The notes: a model not told the origin generated them from the sequence alone. DNA of 64,000 bases from Serratia marcescens (GCF_006715005.1 NZ_VFMJ01000001.1:5394001-5458000), one strand, 5' to 3'; counted from the first letter of the stretch, positions 27,102 through 35,292 are shown. Program-made: numbers and translations.

Positions 27102-27163
27102 ATCCTTCGGGGAACATAGTTTCCCGCGAAGGATATGTGTTCCCTTTTTTCGGAGAACACGTA
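27102..27163 (+). promoter_or_regulatory. Pseudoknot-switch leader 7
   Basis: Stem ATCCTTCG/CGAAGGAT (27102-27109, 27127-27134) extended by GGG/CCC. Loop AACATA (27113-27118) pairs TGTGTT (27136-27141, one G-U). The overlapping TATGTGTTC (27134-27142) can instead pair GAACACGTA (27155-27163, one G-U), reaching the A of the start ATG. Six T lie between. Confidence 0.65.
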
Positions 27164-27831
27164 TGGCCGGGTTGATTAACCATGAAAAAACTTTCATATC
27201 ACTTTTCCACGAAACGGCGCGCTACCACCGGCGCGCGAAAGTGTTTGAGGACTTTGTCAGTTGCAGTGTCATCGCACTGGAGAACCGCCTTTGCTTCAAC
27301 CAAAAACGCGAGGACAAGTACCTGCAGATCATCAAAGGCTATGAGAAAGCGGATGTCACGCGCATAGCGCAGCTGCTGGCCTTGGTATCGATGAGTATGA
27401 TGACCAGGTTCAGTGACTTCCTGGGCAGGGTTTTCATGCAACTGGATCTGGGTGACAAGTACCGTGGGCAGTTTTTTACGCCGTGGGATATCAGCAGGAT
27501 GATGGCGCAGATTTCACTGGGAGATGTCGACGCCATTTTCAAGAAGAAACCCTTCATTACACTTGGCGAACCGGCATGCGGTGCCGGCTGTATGGTCCTG
27601 GCCTATGCCGATATACTTAACCAGGCTGGCTATCTGTCACACCGCCACATGTGGGTATCTGCTACAGACGTCGATCCGTTGGCGGCTGGCATGGCCTATA
27701 TACAATTGTCGCTGTGTGGCATAGCAGGGGAAGTGGTGATTGGTAATTCGCTTCATAACGAGCGACGCCGAATACTCTATACGCCCGGTCACTATTTGGG
27801 GAATTGGTCATCACGCTTGCGGGGAGATTAG
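27163..27831 (+). CDS. N-6 DNA methylase-like protein lacking the catalytic NPPY/F motif
   Basis: 222 residues. A helical N-terminal part precedes a SAM-binding fold: GQFFTPWDISRMMAQ, motif I GEPACGAGCMVLAYAD (about 139-154), ATDVDPLAAGMAYIQLSLCGI and GNSL. The protein ends some 20 residues after GNSL, before any (N/D)PP(Y/F) catalytic motif. It could therefore bind SAM without methylating, or be a shortened ICE form. Start at 27163 is at the end of leader 7. Confidence 0.75.
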   Translation: MAGLINHEKTFISLFHETARYHRRAKVFEDFVSCSVIALENRLCFNQKREDKYLQIIKGYEKADVTRIAQLLALVSMSMMTRFSDFLGRVFMQLDLGDKYRGQFFTPWDISRMMAQISLGDVDAIFKKKPFITLGEPACGAGCMVLAYADILNQAGYLSHRHMWVSATDVDPLAAGMAYIQLSLCGIAGEVVIGNSLHNERRRILYTPGHYLGNWSSRLRGD

Positions 27832-27865
27832 GTTGCCTGATGAGTGAGAGGTTGAATTAACGAAT

Positions 27866-27888
27866 GCCGGCTTATCGCCGGCTTTTTT
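27866..27888. terminator. Bidirectional terminator
   Basis: GCCGGC-TTATC-GCCGGC followed by six T, between the convergent methylase-like gene and the FxLYD gene. Confidence 0.85.
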
Positions 27889-27892
27889 ACCG

Positions 27893-28234
27893 TTAATGTA
27901 CTGATACTTCTGTTACTCGAAAGCTATCGGGCTTGAGAGCAATGCTGTTGTAGGCAGCTGATATTTTCCAGGACTGACCCGGCTCGACATGATTGGCCAT
28001 ATCAACGGCCTGGCCAATGATTTGTCCATTCTGGAGCAGGTTGAACTTAATCATGACCATGTTAATCTCGTGGTCGGTCTTGTTCGTGCCGGTCCCGATG
28101 ATATTTTTTAGTCCATTTGCCGTGTCAGCGAATTTAAGCCCGGTAAGCTCAACATCTTTGCTTATGTTTTCTGCCAGCGCATAACCTGAAAATGCAGCAC
28201 TCAGGACAGCTAACAATCCGATTTTTCTGAACAT
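27893..28234 (-). CDS. FxLYD-like exported protein
   Basis: 113 residues. The signal peptide ends near ALA|EN (about residue 21). The mature part is a compact beta-sandwich type: ITGTG-like LKNIIGTGTNKTDHEINMVM, then IGQAVDMANHVEPGQSWKISA, matching the FxLYD domain pattern. Such proteins are periplasmic and of unknown function. Transcribed leftward; convergent with the methylase-like gene. Confidence 0.65.
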   Translation of the reverse strand: MFRKIGLLAVLSAAFSGYALAENISKDVELTGLKFADTANGLKNIIGTGTNKTDHEINMVMIKFNLLQNGQIIGQAVDMANHVEPGQSWKISAAYNSIALKPDSFRVTEVSVH

Positions 28235-28475
28235 CTGTCAGTCCCCATGGATTATAGGTAAAGAAATCATACCTAATTCCCCATGGTTTGTTAATGCCTA
28301 AGTTTATACTGGCTTATGGCTCAATTCTTCAGGCTGTACTGTCTGGCGGTAGGGGCTTCCGTAGGTTTAATGTGCCCCGGCTTAGCACAGATAGTGTTCG
28401 TCTGATGTGCTCAATCTTCCTGAAAGAGCCCTGGCAGGCCTGGATTGGTAACGGGAACCGACTGGTTACAGTAAG

Positions 28476-28540
28476 TCTTTTCTTCAGGAAATGATTTACT
28501 GTGGTGCGTATCGTTCTGACCTGCGCAGCATAGCGCTGGT
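28476..28540 (+). repeat. Left imperfect direct repeat bounding the SDR/PAS cargo
   Basis: The 40-nt core 28500-28539 matches 30682-30721 without gaps at 31 of 40 positions. Looser similarity extends left to a TCTTTTCTT run in both copies. The 28235-28685 interval otherwise holds no gene that I can support. Confidence 0.6.
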
Positions 28541-28685
28541 CTTGTCACTTATGAAAGAGCTGATTTCCCTCAGTTGCCTTTTATAATTAAGAGGGTGTAA
28601 TCTTTAGAACCGCATTTTTTCAATCATGGTATGCGTAGCGATTCGCTACAGTCAGGTATTTACAACCCATCTTGAGGATTTTCTA

Positions 28686-29435
28686 ATGTCAGCGAAAGTA
28701 GTTGTAATAACAGGTGCGCTTTCCGGGATTGGCGAAGAGTGTTGCCGTCAGTTTGCTAATAACGGTTATAACGTAATATTTTCCGGCAGAAAAACCAAAC
28801 GTGGCGCAGAGCTACAAGAAGAGTTGAGGAGTATTAACTCTCAAAGCCACTTTGTGCTCGCTGATGTTGTGCTCGAAGAACAAGTCGCCGCTTTGATAGG
28901 AAAGGCCTGTCAAATGTATGGTAAAATTGACACGTTAATTAACAGTGCGGGAACAGAAGGCTTGCCCGCACCACATGATCAGACTACCGTTGAAGACTTT
29001 CACCAAGTATTTGATACTAATGTCCTGGGGACACAGCTTGTGATGAAGCATGCTTTGCCTGTTATGAGCAAACGGGGGACCGGTAGCTTAATCAATATAT
29101 CTTCGCAAGCCGGATTGGTTGGGATCCCAGGAGGAAGCGTATATGCTGCCAGTAAACATGCAGTCAATGGGCTTACGCGCTCCGTAGCACTTGAGGTAGC
29201 AGCTAAAGGCATCAGGGTTAATGCAATCGCACCAGGCCCCGTAGAGACTGATATGTTTGACCGTTTTGTTGGCCGGGATGAAGAAGCGAAAGCCGAATTT
29301 CTCAGTAGAATGCCTACCGGGCGTATAGCCACAACAGGGGAGATTGCTGCCACGGCTTTATTCCTCGCCTCTGATGCAGCTCGGTCCATCATAGGACAAA
29401 TCATTACGGTTGATGGTGGGTACTCGGTTGGTTAG
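28686..29435 (+). CDS. Short-chain dehydrogenase/reductase (SDR)
   Basis: 249 residues, classical SDR length. Visible motifs: cofactor-binding TGALSGIG (about 9-16), NSAG, the active-site Ser in ISSQAG, YAASK, and the C-terminal IITVDGGYSVG. The substrate cannot be told. An oxidoreductase acting on a small alcohol, ketone or sugar with NAD(P) is expected. The ATG at 28686 with GAGGA upstream is preferred to an in-frame ATG at 28626. It lies with the PAS-HTH regulator gene between direct repeats, as ICE cargo. Confidence 0.85.
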   Translation: MSAKVVVITGALSGIGEECCRQFANNGYNVIFSGRKTKRGAELQEELRSINSQSHFVLADVVLEEQVAALIGKACQMYGKIDTLINSAGTEGLPAPHDQTTVEDFHQVFDTNVLGTQLVMKHALPVMSKRGTGSLINISSQAGLVGIPGGSVYAASKHAVNGLTRSVALEVAAKGIRVNAIAPGPVETDMFDRFVGRDEEAKAEFLSRMPTGRIATTGEIAATALFLASDAARSIIGQIITVDGGYSVG

Positions 29436-29674
29436 AACGAAGTTTGATGCTGTAAAGTCCGCCATATGGGGTAGACTTTACAGCAGCAAGTGGTTTAAAA
29501 CCCATGTTCACTCGTTGTCAATATCTCACTCATAGTTTAGTTTCAGGCAGGACAAATCGATGTCGGGCTGATCTGCCTTCCAGTTGTCTGCAAACTTTTC
29601 CGCAGAGGCGGTGGAGAAGGAGGCTGATACTCACTAAGTTGACTGAACAACAAATCCCTTTGGAGGGGCTTTCT

Positions 29675-30352
29675 ATGGAAAAGGAAGTACGGCCTTTCAC
29701 AGGAGAAGAACAAGTCCTTGAGCCAACGATTGAATCCTATGTGGACAAACCATTAATTCATACTGGCGGCGGTATTATTCTTGTGAAGGACTTGAACCAC
29801 CGCTTTGTGGCATCTAATGCGGTATTTAGTCGCTTCTCAGGCGTGCACCCATATAAGCTCCAGGGTCTTAATGATTTTGATATGCCCTGGGCTGAAAGAA
29901 GGGATATTTATACCAATCATGAGAATGCTATTCTGTCTGGTGAAAATTATAATGTCCTTGAACCGTTACCAGGAGTGATTAAGGCCTTTTTGCACACATC
30001 CAAAAAAATTATTTATGATAAGAATGGGCAACCTGCTGGAACGCTTGCTACAGCTATTATTATGAACGGTGCTTTTGATTTCTCTAACATTGCTGGAATT
30101 TCAAAATTTATGAAAGTAGCCCCTTACCAAGGGGTGAACCTCACCGCGAATGAGGCTAAGGTTCTTTTTTTTATACTTAAAGGTATGAAAAGGAAAAGGG
30201 TTGCTGATGTGATGAATATGTCACTTGCGAACTATGATTATTATTTGAGGAACATTAAATTTAAGTTTCATACTGACTCAATAGTAAATCTAATAGAAAT
30301 TTGTATTGAACAAGGTTATCATGAAAACTTTCCATTTCAAATGGTTATGTGA
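29675..30352 (+). CDS. PAS domain plus LuxR-like HTH regulator
   Basis: 225 residues. A PAS-like sensor (about 20-125; VKDLNHRFVASNAVFSRFSG and LEPLPGVIKAFLHTSKKIIYDKNGQPAGTLATAI) precedes a C-terminal helix-turn-helix (about 150-215; LTANEAKVLFFILKGMKRKRVADVM, IVNLIEICIEQGY). The ATG at 29675 has GGAGGGG 8 nt upstream, so the longer ORF is not used. AT-rich codons mark it as cargo. It may control the adjacent SDR gene; this is inferred from proximity only. Confidence 0.7.
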   Translation: MEKEVRPFTGEEQVLEPTIESYVDKPLIHTGGGIILVKDLNHRFVASNAVFSRFSGVHPYKLQGLNDFDMPWAERRDIYTNHENAILSGENYNVLEPLPGVIKAFLHTSKKIIYDKNGQPAGTLATAIIMNGAFDFSNIAGISKFMKVAPYQGVNLTANEAKVLFFILKGMKRKRVADVMNMSLANYDYYLRNIKFKFHTDSIVNLIEICIEQGYHENFPFQMVM

Positions 30353-30368
30353 CATGTTAAATCTTATG

Positions 30369-30400
30369 ACCTATGAGAAATCATAGGTTGTCAATTTTTG
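30369..30400 (+). terminator. Hairpin after the PAS-HTH gene
   Basis: Eight-bp stem ACCTATGA / TCATAGGT with a GAAA loop, then a T-rich tract. Confidence 0.7.
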
Positions 30401-30560
30401 GTCTTTGATTCTCTCGTCTGTTAACTTTATCCTACGCATACTGAAGATTTGAGGTCGTTTTTTTCTGCATCAAAGTAATCTCAACACCAGGGAAGTATAA
30501 GAAGGCGAAAAAGCCGTATATCGAGAAAGTGTATTAATTATATATTGCAATGATATTAGG

Positions 30561-30607
30561 CGCTGAATATTTATGGTGCTCGCACCATAAATATTCAGCG
30601 TTTTTTT
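30561..30607 (+). terminator. 18-bp perfect hairpin with T7 tail
   Basis: CGCTGAATATTTATGGTG (30561-30578) pairs perfectly with 30583-30600 around loop CTCG, followed by seven T. Unusually long for a terminator. It lies in the 393-nt gap before the helicase gene, which otherwise shows only a short broken coding-like stretch (PGKYKKAKKPYIEKVY, about 30490-30537). Confidence 0.75.
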
Positions 30608-30654
30608 AAGGCTACAGCAAGAGTACTGCAACGTAAGGCTACCCCCCATAGAAA

Positions 30655-30721
30655 TCTTTTCTTTTTGAGAAAAGGTTTTCTTGTGGTGGTTATCGTCTTG
30701 ATCTGAGCAGGATAGTGCCGG
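30655..30721 (+). repeat. Right imperfect direct repeat bounding the SDR/PAS cargo
   Basis: Counterpart of 28476-28540. It lies just before the helicase ribosome binding site and so looks like the native helicase upstream region, the left copy being its relic. A small hairpin CTTTTCT/AGAAAAG (30656-30674) is inside it. Confidence 0.6.
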
Positions 30722-30745
30722 TTATGTGATTACGGAGTGCTGCTG

Positions 30746-32194
30746 ATGTCTTATTCTGATACACCTGAACAGGCCGCCATCATCGGCTGGTCTGGCCATC
30801 GCCTTGTGGTCAGGGCGTTTGCCGGCACCGGTAAAACGTCAACATTGGTCCGCTTTGCGCAGGCCAACCCGAACTGCAGAATGCTTTATCTTGCCTATAA
30901 CCGTGCAGTCAGGGATGAGGCTGAGCAAAAATTCCCGTTTAACGTTGAATGTAAGACGTCGCATCAGCTGGCCTGGCCTAACTTCGGGCGCCATTATCAG
31001 CAGCGGTTGACAGCTAACCTGCGGATCACTGACGTTGCTCGCCAACTCAATACCCGCTATTGGCCGCTGGCACGCACATCTATCACGACCTTTAATGCTT
31101 TCCTCTGCAGTGGGGATGGCGAATTGGGTTTGCAACACTTGCCTGATGAAGACTCACGCAGTGGTTTGTCGCCCGATAAAATCCTGGCAGCGGCGCAATT
31201 GCTTTGGCGTGAGTCTGCACGCCAGGATGGTACTTTCCCTGTCACCCATGACGTTTACCTCAAGCTGTATCAGCTCTCTCAGCCCGACCTTTCCAAACGC
31301 TGGCAGACGCTCCTGTTTGACGAGGGGCAAGACGCGAATCCGGTGACGCAGTCACTGGTACTGGCGCAGGGCTGTAATGTGGTGTTGGTTGGCGACCGGC
31401 ATCAACAAATCTACCGATTCCGTGGCGCGGAAAATGCCCTCGATGCTCCTGAGTTGGCCGATGCGGACCAACTTTACTTGACTCACAGTTTCCGTTTTGG
31501 TCCTGCCGTGGCCCAGGTGGCCAATATGCTGCTTGCGCGGCAAGGCGAAACGATGTCTGTGGTCGGGGAGGGGGAAAACGACAGGGTTGTTGGGTGCATA
31601 CCTGATGACGTGAAGGGGCAGCCTATTGCCATATTGAGCCGAACGGTGGCTGGGGTCATCGGCGCTGCGCTGGATGCCAGCCTGGCAGGGAAGAAGGTCT
31701 ACTGGGTTGGGGGTATCAGCGGCTATAAAACGGAAGAACTGGAAGATCTGTACTGGTTCTCGGCTGATATGCCTGAGCGGATGCAATCTCCGCTGCTGGC
31801 GCGAGAATACCGCAACTTTGAGGAGTTTGAGTCGGTTGCCAGAGCAACCCGGGATGTTGAAATGAACCAAGGCCTGCGGTTACTCGAACAGTACTTCCCG
31901 CTGCCACAAAAGCTGCAGGTGATGCGTGAACATGCGGTTACCGACGAAAGTCAGGCTCAGGTAACCGTTTCGACGGCGCATCGAAGCAAAGGGCTGGAGT
32001 GGCCTGTGGTGGTGTTGAATCATGATTTTGCTGATATCACAGATCCCCTGATGGCCGACAGCGAACGTACCGATGAAACCAACCTGCTGTATGTCGCTGT
32101 GACCCGGGCCCGGCAAACGCTGGTACTGAATGAATTGCTCCAGGTGTTGATGGACAGCGAGGGTAATGATATCGCCGGAGGCCTGGCATGCTGA
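30746..32194 (+). CDS. SF1 (UvrD/Rep-like) DNA helicase of the ICE
   Basis: 482 residues with superfamily 1 helicase motifs: Walker A AFAGTGKTSTL (about 24-34), LLFDEGQDANP (motif II), LVGDRHQQIYRFRGA (motif III), VSTAHRSKGLEW and LLYVAVTRARQTLV near the C-terminus. An ATP-dependent DNA translocase likely used in ICE DNA processing, since related ICEs carry it next to the relaxase and integrase. ATG 30746 is preferred (CGGAG 8 nt upstream) over GTG 30737. It overlaps the next gene by 7 nt. Confidence 0.85.
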   Translation: MSYSDTPEQAAIIGWSGHRLVVRAFAGTGKTSTLVRFAQANPNCRMLYLAYNRAVRDEAEQKFPFNVECKTSHQLAWPNFGRHYQQRLTANLRITDVARQLNTRYWPLARTSITTFNAFLCSGDGELGLQHLPDEDSRSGLSPDKILAAAQLLWRESARQDGTFPVTHDVYLKLYQLSQPDLSKRWQTLLFDEGQDANPVTQSLVLAQGCNVVLVGDRHQQIYRFRGAENALDAPELADADQLYLTHSFRFGPAVAQVANMLLARQGETMSVVGEGENDRVVGCIPDDVKGQPIAILSRTVAGVIGAALDASLAGKKVYWVGGISGYKTEELEDLYWFSADMPERMQSPLLAREYRNFEEFESVARATRDVEMNQGLRLLEQYFPLPQKLQVMREHAVTDESQAQVTVSTAHRSKGLEWPVVVLNHDFADITDPLMADSERTDETNLLYVAVTRARQTLVLNELLQVLMDSEGNDIAGGLAC

Positions 32195-33897
32195 AGGCTA
32201 TCAGAGAGCTGCTGGTTGGGACCCTGGATATGACGGTAAAGCCAACGGCAAGCACTTCAGTCTCAAGAGGGCCTGCTGGTTACTTTATGCCCGCGTCCGC
32301 AGAACAACTGTTGAACACAGCATCTCGTAAGCAGAGTTTGCAGCAGTTATGGGAAAATTGTGCGCTTCCAAAAGACCTCTATGAACAATTCTATCTGCAG
32401 CCACTGAAGCAGCTCTTTGCGTTGATGCAGATGTTGCCGGCAACGCCTCAGGGGGAGTATGCCAGGGAAGAGGGCTTGATTGATGTCACATTGCAGACGA
32501 CGACATATGCGGTGCGCCTGGCCAAAGGGCACATGCTACCTCCTGGGGCGGCACCGGAAGAACAATCGGCACAGAATGTACAATGGAATGTCGTGGTGTT
32601 TTACGCTGCGCTTTGGCACTACCTGCCGTTGTTGAGCCAGCTGCAGGGGGAGTTCCAGAGTGGTCGCGCCTGGTTACCTGGCTTGACGGTGCCGAGTGAA
32701 CCTTACCGTTTTCGCTTCAGGGCGGCTCCTTTAGCCCCGACCCTGGCAAGAAGCCAATGTGCAATGATTGCGGCAAGGTTACTGCCTGCAGAGGTCCTCG
32801 ACTGGCTTTCAGCACTGCCAGCGGCTACACACTCGTTGATGACGATTGCTTCCCGCCAGCCCAGCGCATTACCTGTAATAGACGACATTATTCAGGAAGC
32901 GACTAAACTGGCGCGCGGTGATAGCCTGTCCGTATCGTTCTCGCCAGTATCTATCTCCGACACATTGACAGTAGCCTTACCATCGGTTGCGCCGACTACA
33001 GAAAATATCACTTCTTCAGTACACGCGGTTGATTTGCAAAGTGCAGTCAGCAGCACCAACCCTCCGCTCGTTGAGGGGAAACCGCCGGCAGAGACATTAA
33101 ATCAGCCCAAAGAAAATGCAGAATCAGTAACGGAGGTATTATTGAGCTCAGCCCTGGATGTGCCGGTTAACGATAAACCTTTGGCTGAGATGGTCCTGGC
33201 GCCTGAAACGATCGTCGGCGTTGAGGAGGATATGCAGGCTCTATTGTCATTAATGGCGGTTGATGTGTTTGCTTCGGTGAACCATACAGAACAGGAGTAC
33301 AGGGACGACCCTCACGAAGATGAAGGCTCCATGCCTGCCGATAATCTTGTACTTACTGATGAAGTGGCTCAGGTAGTTCAGGTAGCCGAAATAAACCAGG
33401 AATCAAAAGCCATCGATGATATCGCTCCCGCAGCGGCATTTTCAACATCCGACTTTTGTGCCCCTCCAACAACTGACCCCGCTCCTTCACTATTACAAAA
33501 ACAGGGCAATGAAGGAGATGGGGGAATAACTCCCGGAGAAGTCTTTTGGCGTTGGTTATCGGATGGACTCAGTTCTAATGAGATCCCCATCAATTCCGTC
33601 GGTGCGAGGGTTCATCTTGTTTCTGGTTTTATTTTTATAACCGTACCCGGGATTTTTTATTTGTACCTGAAACAGGTTGGTCTGGATGGTTCTCAACGAG
33701 AAGCCCTCCAGGAGGATTTTGAACGCCTGGAGAAGCATCGTCGAGCGAAGGGTAAACGATTTTATTTTGCTCACCTGTATGAAACATCAGAGCGCAAAGG
33801 GGCGTTTAAACGAACCAAAGGTTACCTCGTTAAGGCAAGTCTGCTCTATCGGGGGAATAACTTACCTGACGACAGTCCGGTACTGGTGATCCCCTGA
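32188..33897 (+). CDS. MobH/TraI-type relaxase-like protein with lost metal-binding motifs
   Basis: 569 residues. The N-terminal TraI_2 domain (about 28-250) is followed by a long low-complexity acidic linker (about 255-440) and a C-terminal TraI_2_C-like domain (about 448-569; ITPGEVFWRWLSDGL, KRFYFAHLYET, KGYLVKASLLY). Family members normally carry an HHH stretch, LLDHGLE and LLHDIGK metal ligands. Here the equivalent places read TPQGEYA, LIDVTLQ and ALWHYLPL, so the HD-type site is gone. It is co-oriented and overlapping with the helicase gene. It may be a non-catalytic accessory of DNA processing, with a true relaxase elsewhere in the ICE. Confidence 0.75.
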   Translation: MLKAIRELLVGTLDMTVKPTASTSVSRGPAGYFMPASAEQLLNTASRKQSLQQLWENCALPKDLYEQFYLQPLKQLFALMQMLPATPQGEYAREEGLIDVTLQTTTYAVRLAKGHMLPPGAAPEEQSAQNVQWNVVVFYAALWHYLPLLSQLQGEFQSGRAWLPGLTVPSEPYRFRFRAAPLAPTLARSQCAMIAARLLPAEVLDWLSALPAATHSLMTIASRQPSALPVIDDIIQEATKLARGDSLSVSFSPVSISDTLTVALPSVAPTTENITSSVHAVDLQSAVSSTNPPLVEGKPPAETLNQPKENAESVTEVLLSSALDVPVNDKPLAEMVLAPETIVGVEEDMQALLSLMAVDVFASVNHTEQEYRDDPHEDEGSMPADNLVLTDEVAQVVQVAEINQESKAIDDIAPAAAFSTSDFCAPPTTDPAPSLLQKQGNEGDGGITPGEVFWRWLSDGLSSNEIPINSVGARVHLVSGFIFITVPGIFYLYLKQVGLDGSQREALQEDFERLEKHRRAKGKRFYFAHLYETSERKGAFKRTKGYLVKASLLYRGNNLPDDSPVLVIP

Positions 33898-33963
33898 CAG
33901 GGATTAATTGTGTCTTTCGACTAATTATGTTCGCAAGGCTTCTATTTAAGCTAGGGAGAGATT

Positions 33964-34977
33964 ATGCAAAATAATCGAGGTATGGACTGGGAAACTTTGC
34001 TCGAAGAGTATTTCTTCTCAAAAGCGTTACGTCCTGAAACTGAAATGAGTTATCGCCGAGTGATCGCAGTTTTCAGGAAATTTATTGGGTATGACATGTT
34101 ACCTGATGAAGTCACGAACCGAGAGTTAATTTTGTGGCGCCGGGACATGCTGGGAAGGGGGCTAACAACAAGTACGTGGAATAATAAAGTTCGTCATTTA
34201 CGTGCGGTCTACAACCAGGGGATAAAGAAAAAGTGGCTCACTCTTAAAGAGAATCCGCTTAACGAGACGCAAGTACCACCGGGAAGTAAAAGAAAAAAAA
34301 TCCTCAGCCGGGATCAGTTGATTAAGGTAAATCTGGTGCTGGGGCAATTTGAAGAACGCGAAAATCAGTGGCCAGGACAATGCAGGCCCTGCGCGCTCTA
34401 TCCCGTATGGTATTGGCGTACGGTGTTTGATGTGTTGCGTTCGACTGGCATGCGACAGAATCAGCTGTTACACGTGCGTTTAAAAGACGTCGATCTTAAA
34501 ACTAATTCTATTTTATTGTGTAAAAAGGGAAGCAAAACACATAGGGAATGGTTGGTGCCAATAGTGAACTTTCTGAGCGACCGTATGCGAATACTTGTTG
34601 ATCGTGCCATCGCACAAGGAGCTGAACAGGAGGATTATCTTTTTGATGTAAAGCGTTTCCTAAACCCATTGGGTGATGTTGGTCCAGAACCTGCTATACA
34701 GCCCGTTCGCTCGTTCTTTACCCGACTAACGAAAGAGTGTGGTTTTAAGGTGACCCCCCATCGGTTCAGACATACTCTGGCGACTGAGATGATGAAATCC
34801 CCCGATCGTAATCTGGCAATGGTAAAGGGATTGCTGGGGCATCGAAGTGTCAGCACAACCCTGGAATACGTCGAACTGGATTTGAAGATCACGGGGCAAG
34901 CGTTGGAAGATGAACTGTCACTGTATATGGATTTGACCCCTTCACGTGAAGAGGAGCCTAGACACGTCTTGACATAA
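33964..34977 (+). CDS. int: ICE tyrosine recombinase (integrase)
   Basis: 337 residues. An N-terminal core-binding domain (about 8-95) precedes a catalytic domain with Arg in LRSTGMRQNQLL, Lys in KKGSKTHREW, His-x-x-Arg in TPHRFRHTLA, then LLGHRSVSTTLEYVEL containing the second His and the nucleophile Tyr. It stands about 200 bp from the 3' end of tRNA-Phe, the standard place for the integrase of an element using that tRNA as attachment site. It is expected to catalyse integration and excision. Confidence 0.9.
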   Translation: MQNNRGMDWETLLEEYFFSKALRPETEMSYRRVIAVFRKFIGYDMLPDEVTNRELILWRRDMLGRGLTTSTWNNKVRHLRAVYNQGIKKKWLTLKENPLNETQVPPGSKRKKILSRDQLIKVNLVLGQFEERENQWPGQCRPCALYPVWYWRTVFDVLRSTGMRQNQLLHVRLKDVDLKTNSILLCKKGSKTHREWLVPIVNFLSDRMRILVDRAIAQGAEQEDYLFDVKRFLNPLGDVGPEPAIQPVRSFFTRLTKECGFKVTPHRFRHTLATEMMKSPDRNLAMVKGLLGHRSVSTTLEYVELDLKITGQALEDELSLYMDLTPSREEEPRHVLT

Positions 34978-35012
34978 CTTTAACAAGCTGTAAAAATCAC
35001 CAGTGATCGAGA

Positions 35013-35046
35013 AAAGGATGCCCGTGGGGAAACACAGGCATCCTTT
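35013..35046 (+). terminator. Hairpin after the ICE integrase
   Basis: Ten-bp stem AAAGGATGCC / GGCATCCTTT with a 14-nt loop, 36 nt after the int stop. Confidence 0.7.
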
Positions 35047-35177
35047 CTAGAGGAACCTAATATCAACGCCAGAGTGTAAATACCTAGAAAACCACTTTGA
35101 CATCTATCTACCGGTTCCGTATTAACCGCCCGTTAAGGATCTCATCCCTTAACCAACGTGCTTTGATGCAGAATTAG

Positions 35178-35253
35178 TGGTGCCCGGACTCGGAATCGAA
35201 CCAAGGACACGGGGATTTTCAATCCCCTGCTCTACCGACTGAGCTATCCGGGC
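35178..35253 (-). tRNA. pheV: tRNA-Phe (anticodon GAA), ICE attachment site
   Basis: A 76-nt cloverleaf on the minus strand. Acceptor GCCCGGA pairs TCCGGGC, the anticodon arm is GGGGA-TTGAAAA-TCCCC, the T arm holds GGTTCGATTCC, and a genomic CCA is present. It appears identical to the enterobacterial tRNA-Phe. Its 3' end faces the ICE, so element insertion regenerated an intact gene and the attachment site lies within or just past the 3' half. In E. coli the pheV gene likewise neighbours speC. Confidence 0.97.
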
Positions 35254-35263
35254 AACGGGGCGC

Positions 35264-35292
35264 ATTAAACCGTATTGGCCGGATGGCGTCAA
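35264..35292 (-). promoter_or_regulatory. tRNA-Phe promoter
   Basis: Minus strand: -35 TTGACG (35287-35292), 17-nt spacer, -10 TTTAAT (35264-35269), then a GC-rich discriminator GCGCCCC, as in stringently controlled stable-RNA promoters. Confidence 0.85.

Noticed and set aside
28288..28494. 68-codon plus-strand ORF before the SDR gene
   Set aside because: No ribosome binding site, arbitrary composition, and it runs into the direct repeat.
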